64,000 nt of DNA from Bacteroidota bacterium (GTDB lineage: Bacteria; Bacteroidota; Bacteroidia; UBA8524). A program made the position numbers and the translations under genes. The notes below the pieces were generated by a model. The model ran no database searches, was not told the origin of the DNA, and saw only the letters and a list, made by a program, of their open reading frames with translations. How positions within the stretch are numbered: the stretch's first letter is position 1; every line of letters starts with the position of its first letter. Where the stretch lies: the NCBI GenBank assembly GCA_016124735.1, contig WGMZ01000005.1, forward strand, positions 1-64,000, read 5' to 3'. Below, one piece after another: positions 45,792 to 54,002 of this stretch.

Positions 45792-46625
45792 ATGATTCAT
45801 GTTGGGCAATACAATACATTAAAAGTGCTGCGAAACACTTCTGTAGGTTTTTATTTGGGAGATGATGAAGGGGAAGATGTGCTGCTGCCCATCAAATATA
45901 TACCGGAAGGTCTACAGGTAGATGACCAAATCGAGGTGTTTATCTACCGTGATTCTGAGGATAGAAAAATTGCCACCACACTGAAACCGAAAATTGAGCT
46001 CAATCAATTTGCACTTCTGGAAGTGAAGGCTACGAGTCAATTGGGAGCTTTCATGGATTGGGGATTGGAAAAAGATTTGATGGTCCCGTTTTCGGAGCAA
46101 AAAGTAGATTTCAAAGAGGGGCGTTGGTATGTTGTATGTCTGTGCCTCGACGAGAAAACTGACCGGCTTTTTGGTTCATCCAGGATTGATAAATTTCTGG
46201 ATAAATCCACTCCTGATTTTGAGGTGGGTGAAGAAGTTGAATGCCAGGTGTACCATCACAGCGAATTGGGATATTCGACCATTGTCAATCAAAAGTATTC
46301 CGGACTACTTTACGATAATGAAGTATTTCAGCGCCTGCATTCCGGACAAATCATAAAAGCATTTGTTAAGCTGGTTCGTCCGGACAATAAAATTGACTTA
46401 TCGCTTCATCCCATGGGATATGAAAAGGCAAACGACAGCAATGAAGAACGGATTCTGAATGCGCTTAGTGAGAACCAGGGCTCCTTGCCATACAGCGATA
46501 AAACAAATCCCGAAGTGATTTATGAAGTCTTCGGAATGAGTAAGAAGGCGTTTAAAAAAGCCATTGGTGGTTTGTACAGAGAAAGAAAAATCCGCATCGA
46601 AGAAGATGGGATTCATCTAACATAG
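45792..46625 (+). CDS. cvfB: S1-like RNA-binding protein CvfB/YitL family
   Basis: 277 aa, the usual length. The N-terminus (VGQYNTLKVLRNTSVGFYLGDDEGEDVLLPIKYIP) and the three S1-like beta-barrel domains are typical of CvfB, followed by the C-terminal winged helix (LPYSDKTNPEVIYEVFGMSKKAFKKAIGGLYRERKI). Members bind single-stranded RNA and affect virulence-factor or stress expression in Firmicutes; the Bacteroidota role is unstudied here. It ends six bases before repeat copy 3. Confidence 0.9.
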   Translation: MIHVGQYNTLKVLRNTSVGFYLGDDEGEDVLLPIKYIPEGLQVDDQIEVFIYRDSEDRKIATTLKPKIELNQFALLEVKATSQLGAFMDWGLEKDLMVPFSEQKVDFKEGRWYVVCLCLDEKTDRLFGSSRIDKFLDKSTPDFEVGEEVECQVYHHSELGYSTIVNQKYSGLLYDNEVFQRLHSGQIIKAFVKLVRPDNKIDLSLHPMGYEKANDSNEERILNALSENQGSLPYSDKTNPEVIYEVFGMSKKAFKKAIGGLYRERKIRIEEDGIHLT

Positions 46626-46630
46626 AAGAT

Positions 46631-46845
46631 CATGAGTCTCCATTTTGATACCATCATGGATTTTTGCGAAGGATTCATATCCCAAAATTTTAAATAGAAT
46701 CTGATTCAATCCTTGATTTATTCATGTTCATTTTGCTCGCCCAAATTTTCAATATTTTATCCCGTCATCCTTCGCTCTCAGCTCTCGGCGTCGCCATTGG
46801 CGTCAGCCATCAAGTCAGTTACTGATTAATAAACGCAGATTCATG
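46631..46845 (+). repeat. Dispersed intergenic element, copy 3, shortest form
   Basis: 215 bp between convergent genes, filling almost the whole gap (46626-46849). The left terminus is CATGAGTCTCCA + TTTTGATA + CCAT. The right terminus is CGCAGATTCATG preceded by 8 bases (10 of 12 matches). The left ~110 bp match 57956-58065, and the right ~70 bp match the left end of copy 2 (20928-20960 and on). The core and the 58.2-58.4 kb block are absent. No coding potential is seen. Confidence 0.75.
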
Positions 46846-46849
46846 TAAA

Positions 46850-49576
46850 TTAATTACGGGTAAATGGCATTGAAAAAACTTTTCCTCCGGCATTTCCTCT
46901 CAGATGATAGTTTCCCGGAGGCAATGATTCGATATCAATTTGGAATTCCCTGTCTGAAATTTCTCGAACCTGGCATCGCATGCTTTGTCCCAGGGTATTT
47001 ATGACCTCCAGATTCGATACATCGACCGATTCACTGATGCGAAGATGAAGTGGTCCATTGCCGGGGTTTGGAAACAGTTCCAGATTTATTTGATGTACGC
47101 TACTCAGTCCGGTAAGAACATTTACCGAAGCAAAGGCAGTATCGCTCATGCAGCCATAAGTATTCTTTGTTTGAAGGCTAATGAAGTATATGCCATCCAT
47201 CCCAAAACTCACATTGACTTTATGCGCGGAATCGCCCGGATTTATAAAGAGGTTTGTATTGCCCATATTTCCCCAATCGTAGCTAAAGCCGGGGGTATAG
47301 GAACTTCTCAAATGCAGCGGACCATGCGATTGCGCAATGGATGCACCCGGGCTAATCAGGGGTTTTGCAGGTTTGGGGTATACGGTTACCTGGGCGCTGT
47401 CATATAACCAGCAAACGCCGCTGCTGTCATTCAGTAAAAAATGGGCGGTAAAGGTGCCTGAATCGCGAATAACATGCGTGGTATCAAGGGGTGAGCCTGC
47501 CAGCAGATTGAATCCTCCCGTGCTGTCGCCCCAATAGAATAATAAGCGACTATTTGCCGGACTATATTCTGCATGCAATGCAAAAATATTGGAATCGCCG
47601 TCGCATGGAATAGATTGTCCGATTACCGCATAATGAAGCGAATCCATCCCAGGTTTTTGAAAAACGCGGAAGAATATGGTGGCAGAGTCGAAACAACCGG
47701 ATGAATCGATGGTATGAAGCTCAAAGGTATACGGGCCGGGTTGGTTCGCCACCAGCACCGTGTCATTTCGACTGCTTAAAAAATGCCCGTTGAGGCTCCA
47801 GTAAAAATGATCTACCCGCCCACTAGACAAATTGCTTAAGTGCAGGCTGTCTCCAATACAATTGTAAGCTCCTGTTATTCCGATGGCGGCATTGTAAGGG
47901 GGGTATTTCGTCATGGATAGATACACCGGCTGACTGTATACCCGAAAGTTGCCGGAAGCATTTTTCATCCAAGACATATTTCTCACTTCCACCTCATAAT
48001 TCCCCGGGGCATTTTGACTCAAAATCGTATGCGAGCTATCGCCGGCGGGAATCCAATAGCTGTTCGACAGCTGGCCAGATGAATATACGTTGATAACAAC
48101 CGTATCGGCAACGCTTACCCAGCTTAGTGTTCCAATATTGGTGCAGCTGTCTGTCCGTTTCACCTGCGAAGGAGGTTCAATTGGGAATAGTCGGAGTGTG
48201 GGGTCGCCCAATAAAGCGATGTGTACATAGGTGCCAGAATATCCGGCATCGTAATCGGGCCAGGAGTTTTGGGCCAGCATCGCGGCGATACCAATGGGAA
48301 GGTTTAACGCTGCATACTGAAACATCCACATCGGACGACCTGCCCAGGCATTGGCCAATCCCCAGCCTTTAGAGGCCAGGGGAGCCCTCAGAAAATTGTC
48401 CTGATTGTCCCAATCGCCAAAATAAGAGCCGAAGAGCATAGTAAAGGGATTCAACAAACTGTCTGACGCAAAATTGCTGCTGTTTCCAATTCCTCCGGCA
48501 GAAGTATATGTTCCACCTCCGCATCCATAGCTGAACAGGAAGGATGAATCGTGCATCGAGCTGAAATAATCGCTGGCATATACGGTTGAATCGAAGATGG
48601 GAGCAAAGCAGCGCCATCCATCTGCAGCAAACGCTTCCCCATAGAAAAATCCGAAATTATCATCTATCAAAGCCCTGTTTTCAGCCTTCATCTTCCCCAT
48701 TCGATACAGATGATTTTTATCGAGATACCGTTTTGTAAGGAAAGTGTCGTTTCCAAACAATGGCATATTATAAAGGTCGATGCGTCCCAGAGGAATTTTG
48801 GCTTTTGCCGGCCAGGTATAATCCTGATCAAATTTATTGTCGCCAGGAACATTATGATTGGCACTGCGGCTTGCACTGCTGGTATTCACTGTATTGTCCG
48901 TCCAGTCGCGATCGAAAGTCACATAATAAACATCGGCAGGCCAGGCCCCCTGATGGTCGGGGTGTCCATCGGGATTGATGTTCCCCGAATACGGAACAGG
49001 TACATGGCCGAGCAACAAAACTGATTTTAAATGCAGGCTATCCAGTTGCCATTGGTCTTCAATCCATCTTTTCACCGTTTGAACAGAATCGCTGCGTTGA
49101 ACCACATGCTGGACGACATTCCAGTATTCGCCTTCCAGATCCTTGATCAATCGATTGATTTCACCGGAAAGCGGTGCAACATAATTACTGTCAAGAATCA
49201 GCAACATGGTTTGTTTTGAAGGAAGGGAACCTGTGTAAAGATTAGCACCACAATAGATATAGCCGCTTGCGGTATCGGCCTGCCATTTTTTCTTTACCCA
49301 GATTTCCATGGCTTGTCCCTGAGAATAATTCAGATTGACAAAAGAATCTGAAGCATTCAATTGAGCAACCAGCGACCAGTTATTGTTCCAATCGTTTCTT
49401 TTGAATACCTCATAAGATAACGCACTCGTATCCTTGGGCCAATAAACAGTCATGTGCTGATTGCCATTGTTTTGATAGTATTCGCTTCGCAGTTCGACTG
49501 CTTTAGATCGTGCCGTTTGAGCAATTGAGTTCCAGGAAACCAGCAAGAATGCCAGGAGGGTGAGGGCTTTTTTCAT
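46850..49576 (-). CDS. T9SS-secreted protein with C25 (gingipain)-like features
   Basis: 908 aa. The signal peptide ends near residue 20 (SIAQTA), and the C-terminus is a type A T9SS domain (LELFPNPGNGPLHL ... LPPGNYHLRG). Between about 100 and 480 it resembles a C25-type caspase-like region: LHLKSVLLLGHVPVPYSG, DVYYVTFDRDW, IPLGRIDLY, FLFSYGCGGGTYTS and VHIALLGDPTLRLF, the last a common end of that fold. The classical His-Gly/Cys pair is not clear, although the Cys in SYGCGGG is at the right place. It may be a degenerate or divergent peptidase. PKD/Ig-like modules follow. Confidence 0.6.
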   Translation of the reverse strand: MKKALTLLAFLLVSWNSIAQTARSKAVELRSEYYQNNGNQHMTVYWPKDTSALSYEVFKRNDWNNNWSLVAQLNASDSFVNLNYSQGQAMEIWVKKKWQADTASGYIYCGANLYTGSLPSKQTMLLILDSNYVAPLSGEINRLIKDLEGEYWNVVQHVVQRSDSVQTVKRWIEDQWQLDSLHLKSVLLLGHVPVPYSGNINPDGHPDHQGAWPADVYYVTFDRDWTDNTVNTSSASRSANHNVPGDNKFDQDYTWPAKAKIPLGRIDLYNMPLFGNDTFLTKRYLDKNHLYRMGKMKAENRALIDDNFGFFYGEAFAADGWRCFAPIFDSTVYASDYFSSMHDSSFLFSYGCGGGTYTSAGGIGNSSNFASDSLLNPFTMLFGSYFGDWDNQDNFLRAPLASKGWGLANAWAGRPMWMFQYAALNLPIGIAAMLAQNSWPDYDAGYSGTYVHIALLGDPTLRLFPIEPPSQVKRTDSCTNIGTLSWVSVADTVVINVYSSGQLSNSYWIPAGDSSHTILSQNAPGNYEVEVRNMSWMKNASGNFRVYSQPVYLSMTKYPPYNAAIGITGAYNCIGDSLHLSNLSSGRVDHFYWSLNGHFLSSRNDTVLVANQPGPYTFELHTIDSSGCFDSATIFFRVFQKPGMDSLHYAVIGQSIPCDGDSNIFALHAEYSPANSRLLFYWGDSTGGFNLLAGSPLDTTHVIRDSGTFTAHFLLNDSSGVCWLYDSAQVTVYPKPAKPLISPGASIAQSHGPLHLRSSYTPGFSYDWGNMGNTNLFINPGDSAHKVNVSFGMDGIYFISLQTKNTYGCMSDTAFASVNVLTGLSSVHQINLELFPNPGNGPLHLRISESVDVSNLEVINTLGQSMRCQVREISDREFQIDIESLPPGNYHLRGNAGGKVFSMPFTRN

Positions 49577-49672
49577 AAGTCAATCAAAGTTAAGCAATAG
49601 GACGAAAGAAGTATGACTTGGTAGATTTGGAAAGGGTTACATGCTGAGAATGAAAAATCCGAATATTCGATG

Positions 49673-49747
49673 TACCTTTGCGCCGGTTTTTTGGTAAGCC
49701 GGTCTATCAAGGGTTTGTTGGCTGGCTTTAGCTGACATACTTATTTA
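49673..49747 (+). promoter_or_regulatory. Promoter box and leader of the DEAD-box helicase gene
   Basis: TACCTTTG (49673-49680), an exact -7 box, without an evident -33 element. It implies a leader of about 60 bases, long for this window. The leader contains repeated GCCGG and GGCTGGCTTTAGC tracts that could form stems. Cold-shock helicase mRNAs often carry structured leaders; this comparison is inference. Confidence 0.45.
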
Positions 49748-51550
49748 ATGAATCCATTTATTCAATTGGGAGTTTCTCCGGAGCTGGTGGCTGCGGTGGA
49801 GACCCTTGGATTTGAGAATCCAACACCCATTCAGGAAAACGCCATTCCTGTACTTCTCGACACCACACGCGACTTTATCGGATTGGCTTCTACCGGTACC
49901 GGTAAAACAGCCGCATTCGGACTTCCTTTGTTGCAGCATATCGATGCAACTCAAACCCGGACTCAGGGCCTTATTTTGGCACCTACACGGGAATTGTGCA
50001 ATCAGATTGCGAAAGACTTGCAATCCTATGCGGTGAATTTGCCAGCCATATCGGTGGTAGCCGTATATGGAGGAGCGAGTATCGATACGCAAATTCGTCA
50101 ACTGAAAAGAGGCGCTCAAATTATTGTGGCAACTCCCGGTCGTTTGATCGACTTAATCAACCGAAAGTCTGCCGTATTGCACGATGTAGATATTGTGGTA
50201 TTGGATGAAGCCGATGAAATGCTCAATATGGGCTTTAAAGAAGACATTGACACCATCCTGGAAGATGTATGGAATGAGAAGCGTCGTACCTGGCTATTCT
50301 CCGCTACCATGCCGGCAGAAGTTCGGGCAATTTCCAAGAAATTTATGTCCGATCCTTTCGAATTGACCATGGGAAATAAAAACGCCACGAATGCGAACAT
50401 TTCTCATGAATTTTATCTGGTAAGGGCCCGCGATCGTTACGAAGCGCTGAAGCGTGTAGTGGATCTGAATCCTGACATTTTCGGTATCGTCTTTACTCGT
50501 ACCAAAGTGGAAGCCCAGGAGATAGCAGAAAAATTAATCCGCGATGGTTACGATGCCGATTCACTTCATGGCGACCTGTCTCAGGCACAACGTGATAAGG
50601 TAATGAATCGTTTCCGTGAACGTTCTTTGCAAATTCTGGTGGCAACCGACGTGGCTGCGCGGGGTATTGATGTAGACAATATAACACACGTAATCAATTA
50701 CGGTTTGCCGGATGAACTGGAGGTGTATACCCACCGTTCCGGACGTACGGCTCGTGCAGGTAAGAAAGGAATTTCCATTTCTATTGTGCACAGCAAAGAG
50801 CAGGGTAGAATTCGTCAGCTGGAGAAATTTACCAAGGCCAGCTTTATCAAGAAGGAAATTCCAACCGGTAAAGACATCTGCGAACGTCAATTGTTCAGCC
50901 TGGTAGAGAAAGTTCAAAAGGTAGAAGTAAATGAGGCGGAGATTGAATCGTACCTTCCACATATTTACCATGAATTGGAATCCCTCAGCAAAGAGGATAT
51001 CATCAAGAAGTTTGTATCGATTGAATTCAACCGTTTCCTGAGCTATTATGAAAATGCTTCGGACCTCAACTTCAAAGAAGGGGAAAGAGGAGAGCGCGGG
51101 GAGCGCGGTGAAGGCAGGGGAGATCGTGCGAATATGGAAAGGCTGTTCGTCAGCCTGGGAGAGCTCGACCGAATCGATAAACAGGGCATGTTGAAATTCA
51201 TCAATAGCCTCCAATTGGGCCGGATTGAAGTGGGCCGTATTGATATCAAACGTTCCTACTCTTTTGTGCAAATTGAGAAAAGCATGGCCGATGAATTTAT
51301 CGATACAGTAAATAATTGGGTGTATGAGGGAAGAGATTTACGTGCAGAGAGAGCCGGCGACAGAGAAATGGGTGGCGCCGAGAAGAAATTCAAAAAGAAG
51401 AAAAGCTTCGATAACAAGAAAGATGGTGGCAAGCAGAAGTCCTATGGAAAGGATTTCTATTTTCCTGATTTTGATTCCCCTCATAAAAAGGAAAGAAAAA
51501 AGGCACATCAAAATACCGGAGCACCAAAAAGCAAGAAAAGACCCTTTTAA
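49748..51550 (+). CDS. DEAD-box ATP-dependent RNA helicase with DbpA-type C-terminal domain
   Basis: 600 aa. Motifs in order: Q motif (FENPTPIQ, about 22-29), Walker A ASTGTGKT (47-54), PTREL (79-83), DEAD (153-156), SAT, then HRSGRTARAGKKG in domain 2. The C-terminal part contains an RRM-like DbpA RNA-binding domain (about 470-540: VGRIDIKRSYSFVQIE), a Gly/Arg/Glu low-complexity linker and a Lys-rich tail. It remodels RNA in ribosome assembly or cold adaptation. It begins a same-strand pair with the YbjN-like gene seven bases on. Confidence 0.95.
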   Translation: MNPFIQLGVSPELVAAVETLGFENPTPIQENAIPVLLDTTRDFIGLASTGTGKTAAFGLPLLQHIDATQTRTQGLILAPTRELCNQIAKDLQSYAVNLPAISVVAVYGGASIDTQIRQLKRGAQIIVATPGRLIDLINRKSAVLHDVDIVVLDEADEMLNMGFKEDIDTILEDVWNEKRRTWLFSATMPAEVRAISKKFMSDPFELTMGNKNATNANISHEFYLVRARDRYEALKRVVDLNPDIFGIVFTRTKVEAQEIAEKLIRDGYDADSLHGDLSQAQRDKVMNRFRERSLQILVATDVAARGIDVDNITHVINYGLPDELEVYTHRSGRTARAGKKGISISIVHSKEQGRIRQLEKFTKASFIKKEIPTGKDICERQLFSLVEKVQKVEVNEAEIESYLPHIYHELESLSKEDIIKKFVSIEFNRFLSYYENASDLNFKEGERGERGERGEGRGDRANMERLFVSLGELDRIDKQGMLKFINSLQLGRIEVGRIDIKRSYSFVQIEKSMADEFIDTVNNWVYEGRDLRAERAGDREMGGAEKKFKKKKSFDNKKDGGKQKSYGKDFYFPDFDSPHKKERKKAHQNTGAPKSKKRPF

Positions 51551-51556
51551 TAAATC

Positions 51557-52027
51557 ATGAGTTTAGAACAGGTAAAAGCCACGGTTGAAGAAGCCTTGAT
51601 GCAGTTCGGAATTACACCGGAGCAGGCAAGAAACAACGAGGCAGGACAATGGACTGTATTCCGGAATCATCTGGAAATTTATTTGGATGCATGGAATCTG
51701 GGAACAGAGCAGCAGGCCTTGTTTTATTTTCAGGCAGAAGACCAACCGGTCTTTCAGGTGATTTGTCCGTTTTGTACTGTACCTGCAGATCGTTATGAGG
51801 AATTTTTAGAAGAGTTGCTGGATGTCAATATTCCTTTGTATAAGGTAAGCCTGGCGGTACGCAAAGAAGGTGGGGTTGTTTGTGTGAAGTACCGTTCCAT
51901 GGCACAAAACCTGAGTGTTGCCGAGGTCATGGAAGCATTGGATGCCGTGGGCTATTATTCTGAATTTTTCAGTGAGGTCTTCGCCAATGAATATGGTGTG
52001 AAATTGCTCGAACGTCAGGATAGCTAA
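51557..52027 (+). CDS. YbjN-domain protein
   Basis: 156 aa, close to the typical size of YbjN-like proteins, which have a type III secretion chaperone-like fold. There are alternating strands and helices (WTVFRNHLEIYLDAWN, FQVICPFCTVPADRYEEFLEELLDVN, then NLSVAEVMEALDAVGYYSEFF). The function of the group is uncertain; in E. coli YbjN affects stress and motility. It is seven bases downstream of the DEAD-box helicase and likely co-transcribed. Confidence 0.65.
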   Translation: MSLEQVKATVEEALMQFGITPEQARNNEAGQWTVFRNHLEIYLDAWNLGTEQQALFYFQAEDQPVFQVICPFCTVPADRYEEFLEELLDVNIPLYKVSLAVRKEGGVVCVKYRSMAQNLSVAEVMEALDAVGYYSEFFSEVFANEYGVKLLERQDS

Positions 52028-52029
52028 GA

Positions 52030-52482
52030 TTATTGAACGCTGAGATAGAAGCTCTGGCCATCCGGAGCTTCTTGCAAGCGGCTCCCTCTTGCATACACCG
52101 AGTCAATACGCCAATATCCCGGACAGCAATCATATTGAGTGGGCACATAGTTTTGAAAGACCAGCAGATCCACATTGGCTCCGTTTTCAACTGCCAAGGT
52201 ATATTGGCTCATATCCCGATTGGTTTGCACAATGAATGAACCTTTGTCCAGGCTGAGCGTTCCCGAAATGGTATCTTTTGTTTGAGAAATTAAACTGATT
52301 TGATCTTCCCGATAAGTGCCTGCTTCTATCAGGTTATTGTTCACACTGTCTACTAAAACAATTTGAAGATCCTGGTCGCTGGTGCATACTGCATTCTCGC
52401 ACTTCCTTTGCTTATCGCAGGAAACGCTTCCCATAATCAACAGGAGAGCCAGCGCAGTATGGCGAACATTTTTAGCGCCCAT
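52030..52482 (-). CDS. Small lipoprotein of unknown function
   Basis: 150 aa. Hydrophobic segment and lipobox SVSC (Cys at about 22), followed by a Cys-rich tail. The C-terminal region is predicted beta. No family recognised. It converges with the YbjN-like gene, with only two bases between the stop codons. Confidence 0.65.
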   Translation of the reverse strand: MGAKNVRHTALALLLIMGSVSCDKQRKCENAVCTSDQDLQIVLVDSVNNNLIEAGTYREDQISLISQTKDTISGTLSLDKGSFIVQTNRDMSQYTLAVENGANVDLLVFQNYVPTQYDCCPGYWRIDSVYARGSRLQEAPDGQSFYLSVQ

Positions 52483-52530
52483 ATTATTGGTCTTACAAAT
52501 ACAAGAACCCGAAACTGGTGCTTTTGTTGC

Positions 52531-53133
52531 CTAGTCCACAACGGGACTTTTCAGCATAAAACTGCCACCAATTTTCTGAAATGTATCTTCGAATTTCGAC
52601 TTTTTTTCTATAGAAGTGAACGAAAGAATAAAATAAACTTTGCTTTTTCCTTCTATGGCAGTAAGGAAATAAGTTAGATCAAGACCCTCAACTCTTCCCT
52701 CGAGCCAGACTTGGGCGGCGGGGTTGCCATTGATGTTTAAATAAACAGGATCTCCCAATTCCGCAAATTCCAGATTTTCACTCATCATCATTCCTTTCAG
52801 ATTGAGATAGTTTCCCGCAAGTGAGAGGCTATCTGAATAGGTGGGCGATTCATTGACAACTTCTTCCACTACCGACCGATATTCTGCGAATACGAGTGTT
52901 ACTGCATTCCTGAAATTGTTTTGGTAAGAGAGGATGGCATCGGGATGGATGCTGGAGTCTTGCGACATATACTTCGGAACCAGGATGCTGAATTCGTCTG
53001 CTACCTCAACTTTTTGAAAATCTTCATTCAGGTCCAGGTTCTCGGGTTTATTGCCAATGTTATCCAGTAAATCTCCGCAGGAGGAGAGTAGTATTCCCAT
53101 GAAAACCAAAAGGGGCAGTATAGAAAGTTTCAT
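52531..53133 (-). CDS. Lipoprotein of unknown function
   Basis: 200 aa from the ATG at 53133 (53139 is an equally possible ATG two codons earlier). The lipobox is ILLSSC (Cys19). The mature region has mixed alpha/beta prediction (VEVADEFSILVPKYMSQ ... LDLTYFLTAIEGKSKVYFILSFTS), like the PsbP/MOG1-type fold of many exported proteins. It is divergent from cmk across about 70 bases, with TATCTTAG in the right place to be its -7 box. Confidence 0.65.
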   Translation of the reverse strand: MKLSILPLLVFMGILLSSCGDLLDNIGNKPENLDLNEDFQKVEVADEFSILVPKYMSQDSSIHPDAILSYQNNFRNAVTLVFAEYRSVVEEVVNESPTYSDSLSLAGNYLNLKGMMMSENLEFAELGDPVYLNINGNPAAQVWLEGRVEGLDLTYFLTAIEGKSKVYFILSFTSIEKKSKFEDTFQKIGGSFMLKSPVVD

Positions 53134-53194
53134 TCTCATTTCAGGGCTAAGATAGAAAAAAGGAAAGCAGCAGGCCGGAATGTTTGAGGTGGCA

Positions 53195-53202
53195 TATCTT
53201 TG
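53195..53202 (+). promoter_or_regulatory. -7 box of cmk, four bases before the ATG
   Basis: TATCTTTG, exact match, then TGGC and ATG 53207. This spacing predicts transcription starting at or beside the first coding base. Confidence 0.5.
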
Positions 53203-53206
53203 TGGC

Positions 53207-53908
53207 ATGACACGTCCCATTATCATTGCAATTGATGGATATTCTTCCTGTGGTAAAAGCACATTGGCCAAGGCATTGGCGAAACAGTTGGGATATATTT
53301 ATATTGATACCGGCGCAATGTACCGGGCAGTGGCACTTTATTTTCTTCGGAATGATGTTCCCTTTAAACCGGAAGAACGCGACCCTCAGGCAGTTGCAGA
53401 GGCATTAAATCGGATTCAAATTTCCTTTCAGCTGGTAAATGGCGTCAAGACCACCTTTTTAAACGGAGAAAATGTGGAAGATGAGATACGCCAGATGTTT
53501 GTGGCCAACCATGTAAGTAAGGTAAGTACTATTCCGGAAGTACGTCGCTTTTTGGTACATCAACAACAGGAAATGGGCAAAGGCAGAGGAGTTGTGATGG
53601 ACGGAAGGGATATAGGTACAGTGGTGTTCCCGGATGCCGAATTAAAATTATTCATGACCGCAGATCCGGATATCCGAACACAGAGAAGATGGGATGAACT
53701 TCGATCCAGGGGCATTAAAATGAGCCGGGAAGAGGTGAAGCATAATCTATTAGAAAGAGACCGGATCGATTCAAGCCGCGAAGACAGCCCACTTATGCAG
53801 GCAGCAGACGCCATTGTAATCGATAACTCGCACCTGAGTCCGGGCGAACAGTTGAAATTGGCACTTGATTATACCCGTGCCAGGATGGTGCATACGCAGG
53901 ATAGTTGA
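53207..53908 (+). CDS. cmk: Cytidylate kinase
   Basis: 233 aa from the ATG at 53207; nine more in-frame residues upstream are unlikely given the conserved start MTRPIIIAIDGYSSCGKST. P-loop GYSSCGKST (11-19), then IYIDTGAMYRAVALYFL, VMDGRDIGTVVFPDAELKLFMTAD and RIDSSREDSPLMQAADAIVIDNS, all diagnostic. It phosphorylates CMP and dCMP with ATP. It is followed by rpsA, as in many bacteria, but rpsA has its own promoter here. Confidence 0.96.
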   Translation: MTRPIIIAIDGYSSCGKSTLAKALAKQLGYIYIDTGAMYRAVALYFLRNDVPFKPEERDPQAVAEALNRIQISFQLVNGVKTTFLNGENVEDEIRQMFVANHVSKVSTIPEVRRFLVHQQQEMGKGRGVVMDGRDIGTVVFPDAELKLFMTADPDIRTQRRWDELRSRGIKMSREEVKHNLLERDRIDSSREDSPLMQAADAIVIDNSHLSPGEQLKLALDYTRARMVHTQDS

Positions 53909-53944
53909 CACTTTGAATCATCTGCTTATATTTCAAGCTATTAT

Positions 53945-53975
53945 TTTGTTTTTCTTATTTGTAGGTTTACCTTTG
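53945..53975 (+). promoter_or_regulatory. Canonical Bacteroidota promoter of rpsA
   Basis: TTTG (53945-53948), exactly 19 bases, then TACCTTTG (53968-53975). Both boxes match the consensus completely. The expected start site is about 5 bases on, giving a leader of roughly 20 bases that carries the Shine-Dalgarno sequence. Confidence 0.75.
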
Positions 53976-53985
53976 CAGCCTTCGT

Positions 53986-53993
53986 AAAGGAGG
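53986..53993 (+). promoter_or_regulatory. Strong Shine-Dalgarno sequence of rpsA
   Basis: AAAGGAGG with nine bases to the TTG start at 54003. It is the strongest anti-SD match seen before any gene in the window and decides the non-ATG start. Confidence 0.7.
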
Positions 53994-54002
53994 ACTTAAC
54001 AT

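Noticed and set aside
49574-49590. CATAAGTCAATC as another repeat terminus
   Set aside because: Only the first eight bases match, and neither CCAC nor an inverted partner is found.
51079-51125. GAGCGCGGG-type tandem bases in the helicase gene as a phase-variable tract
   Set aside because: The units are multiples of three in a linker and would not change the frame.
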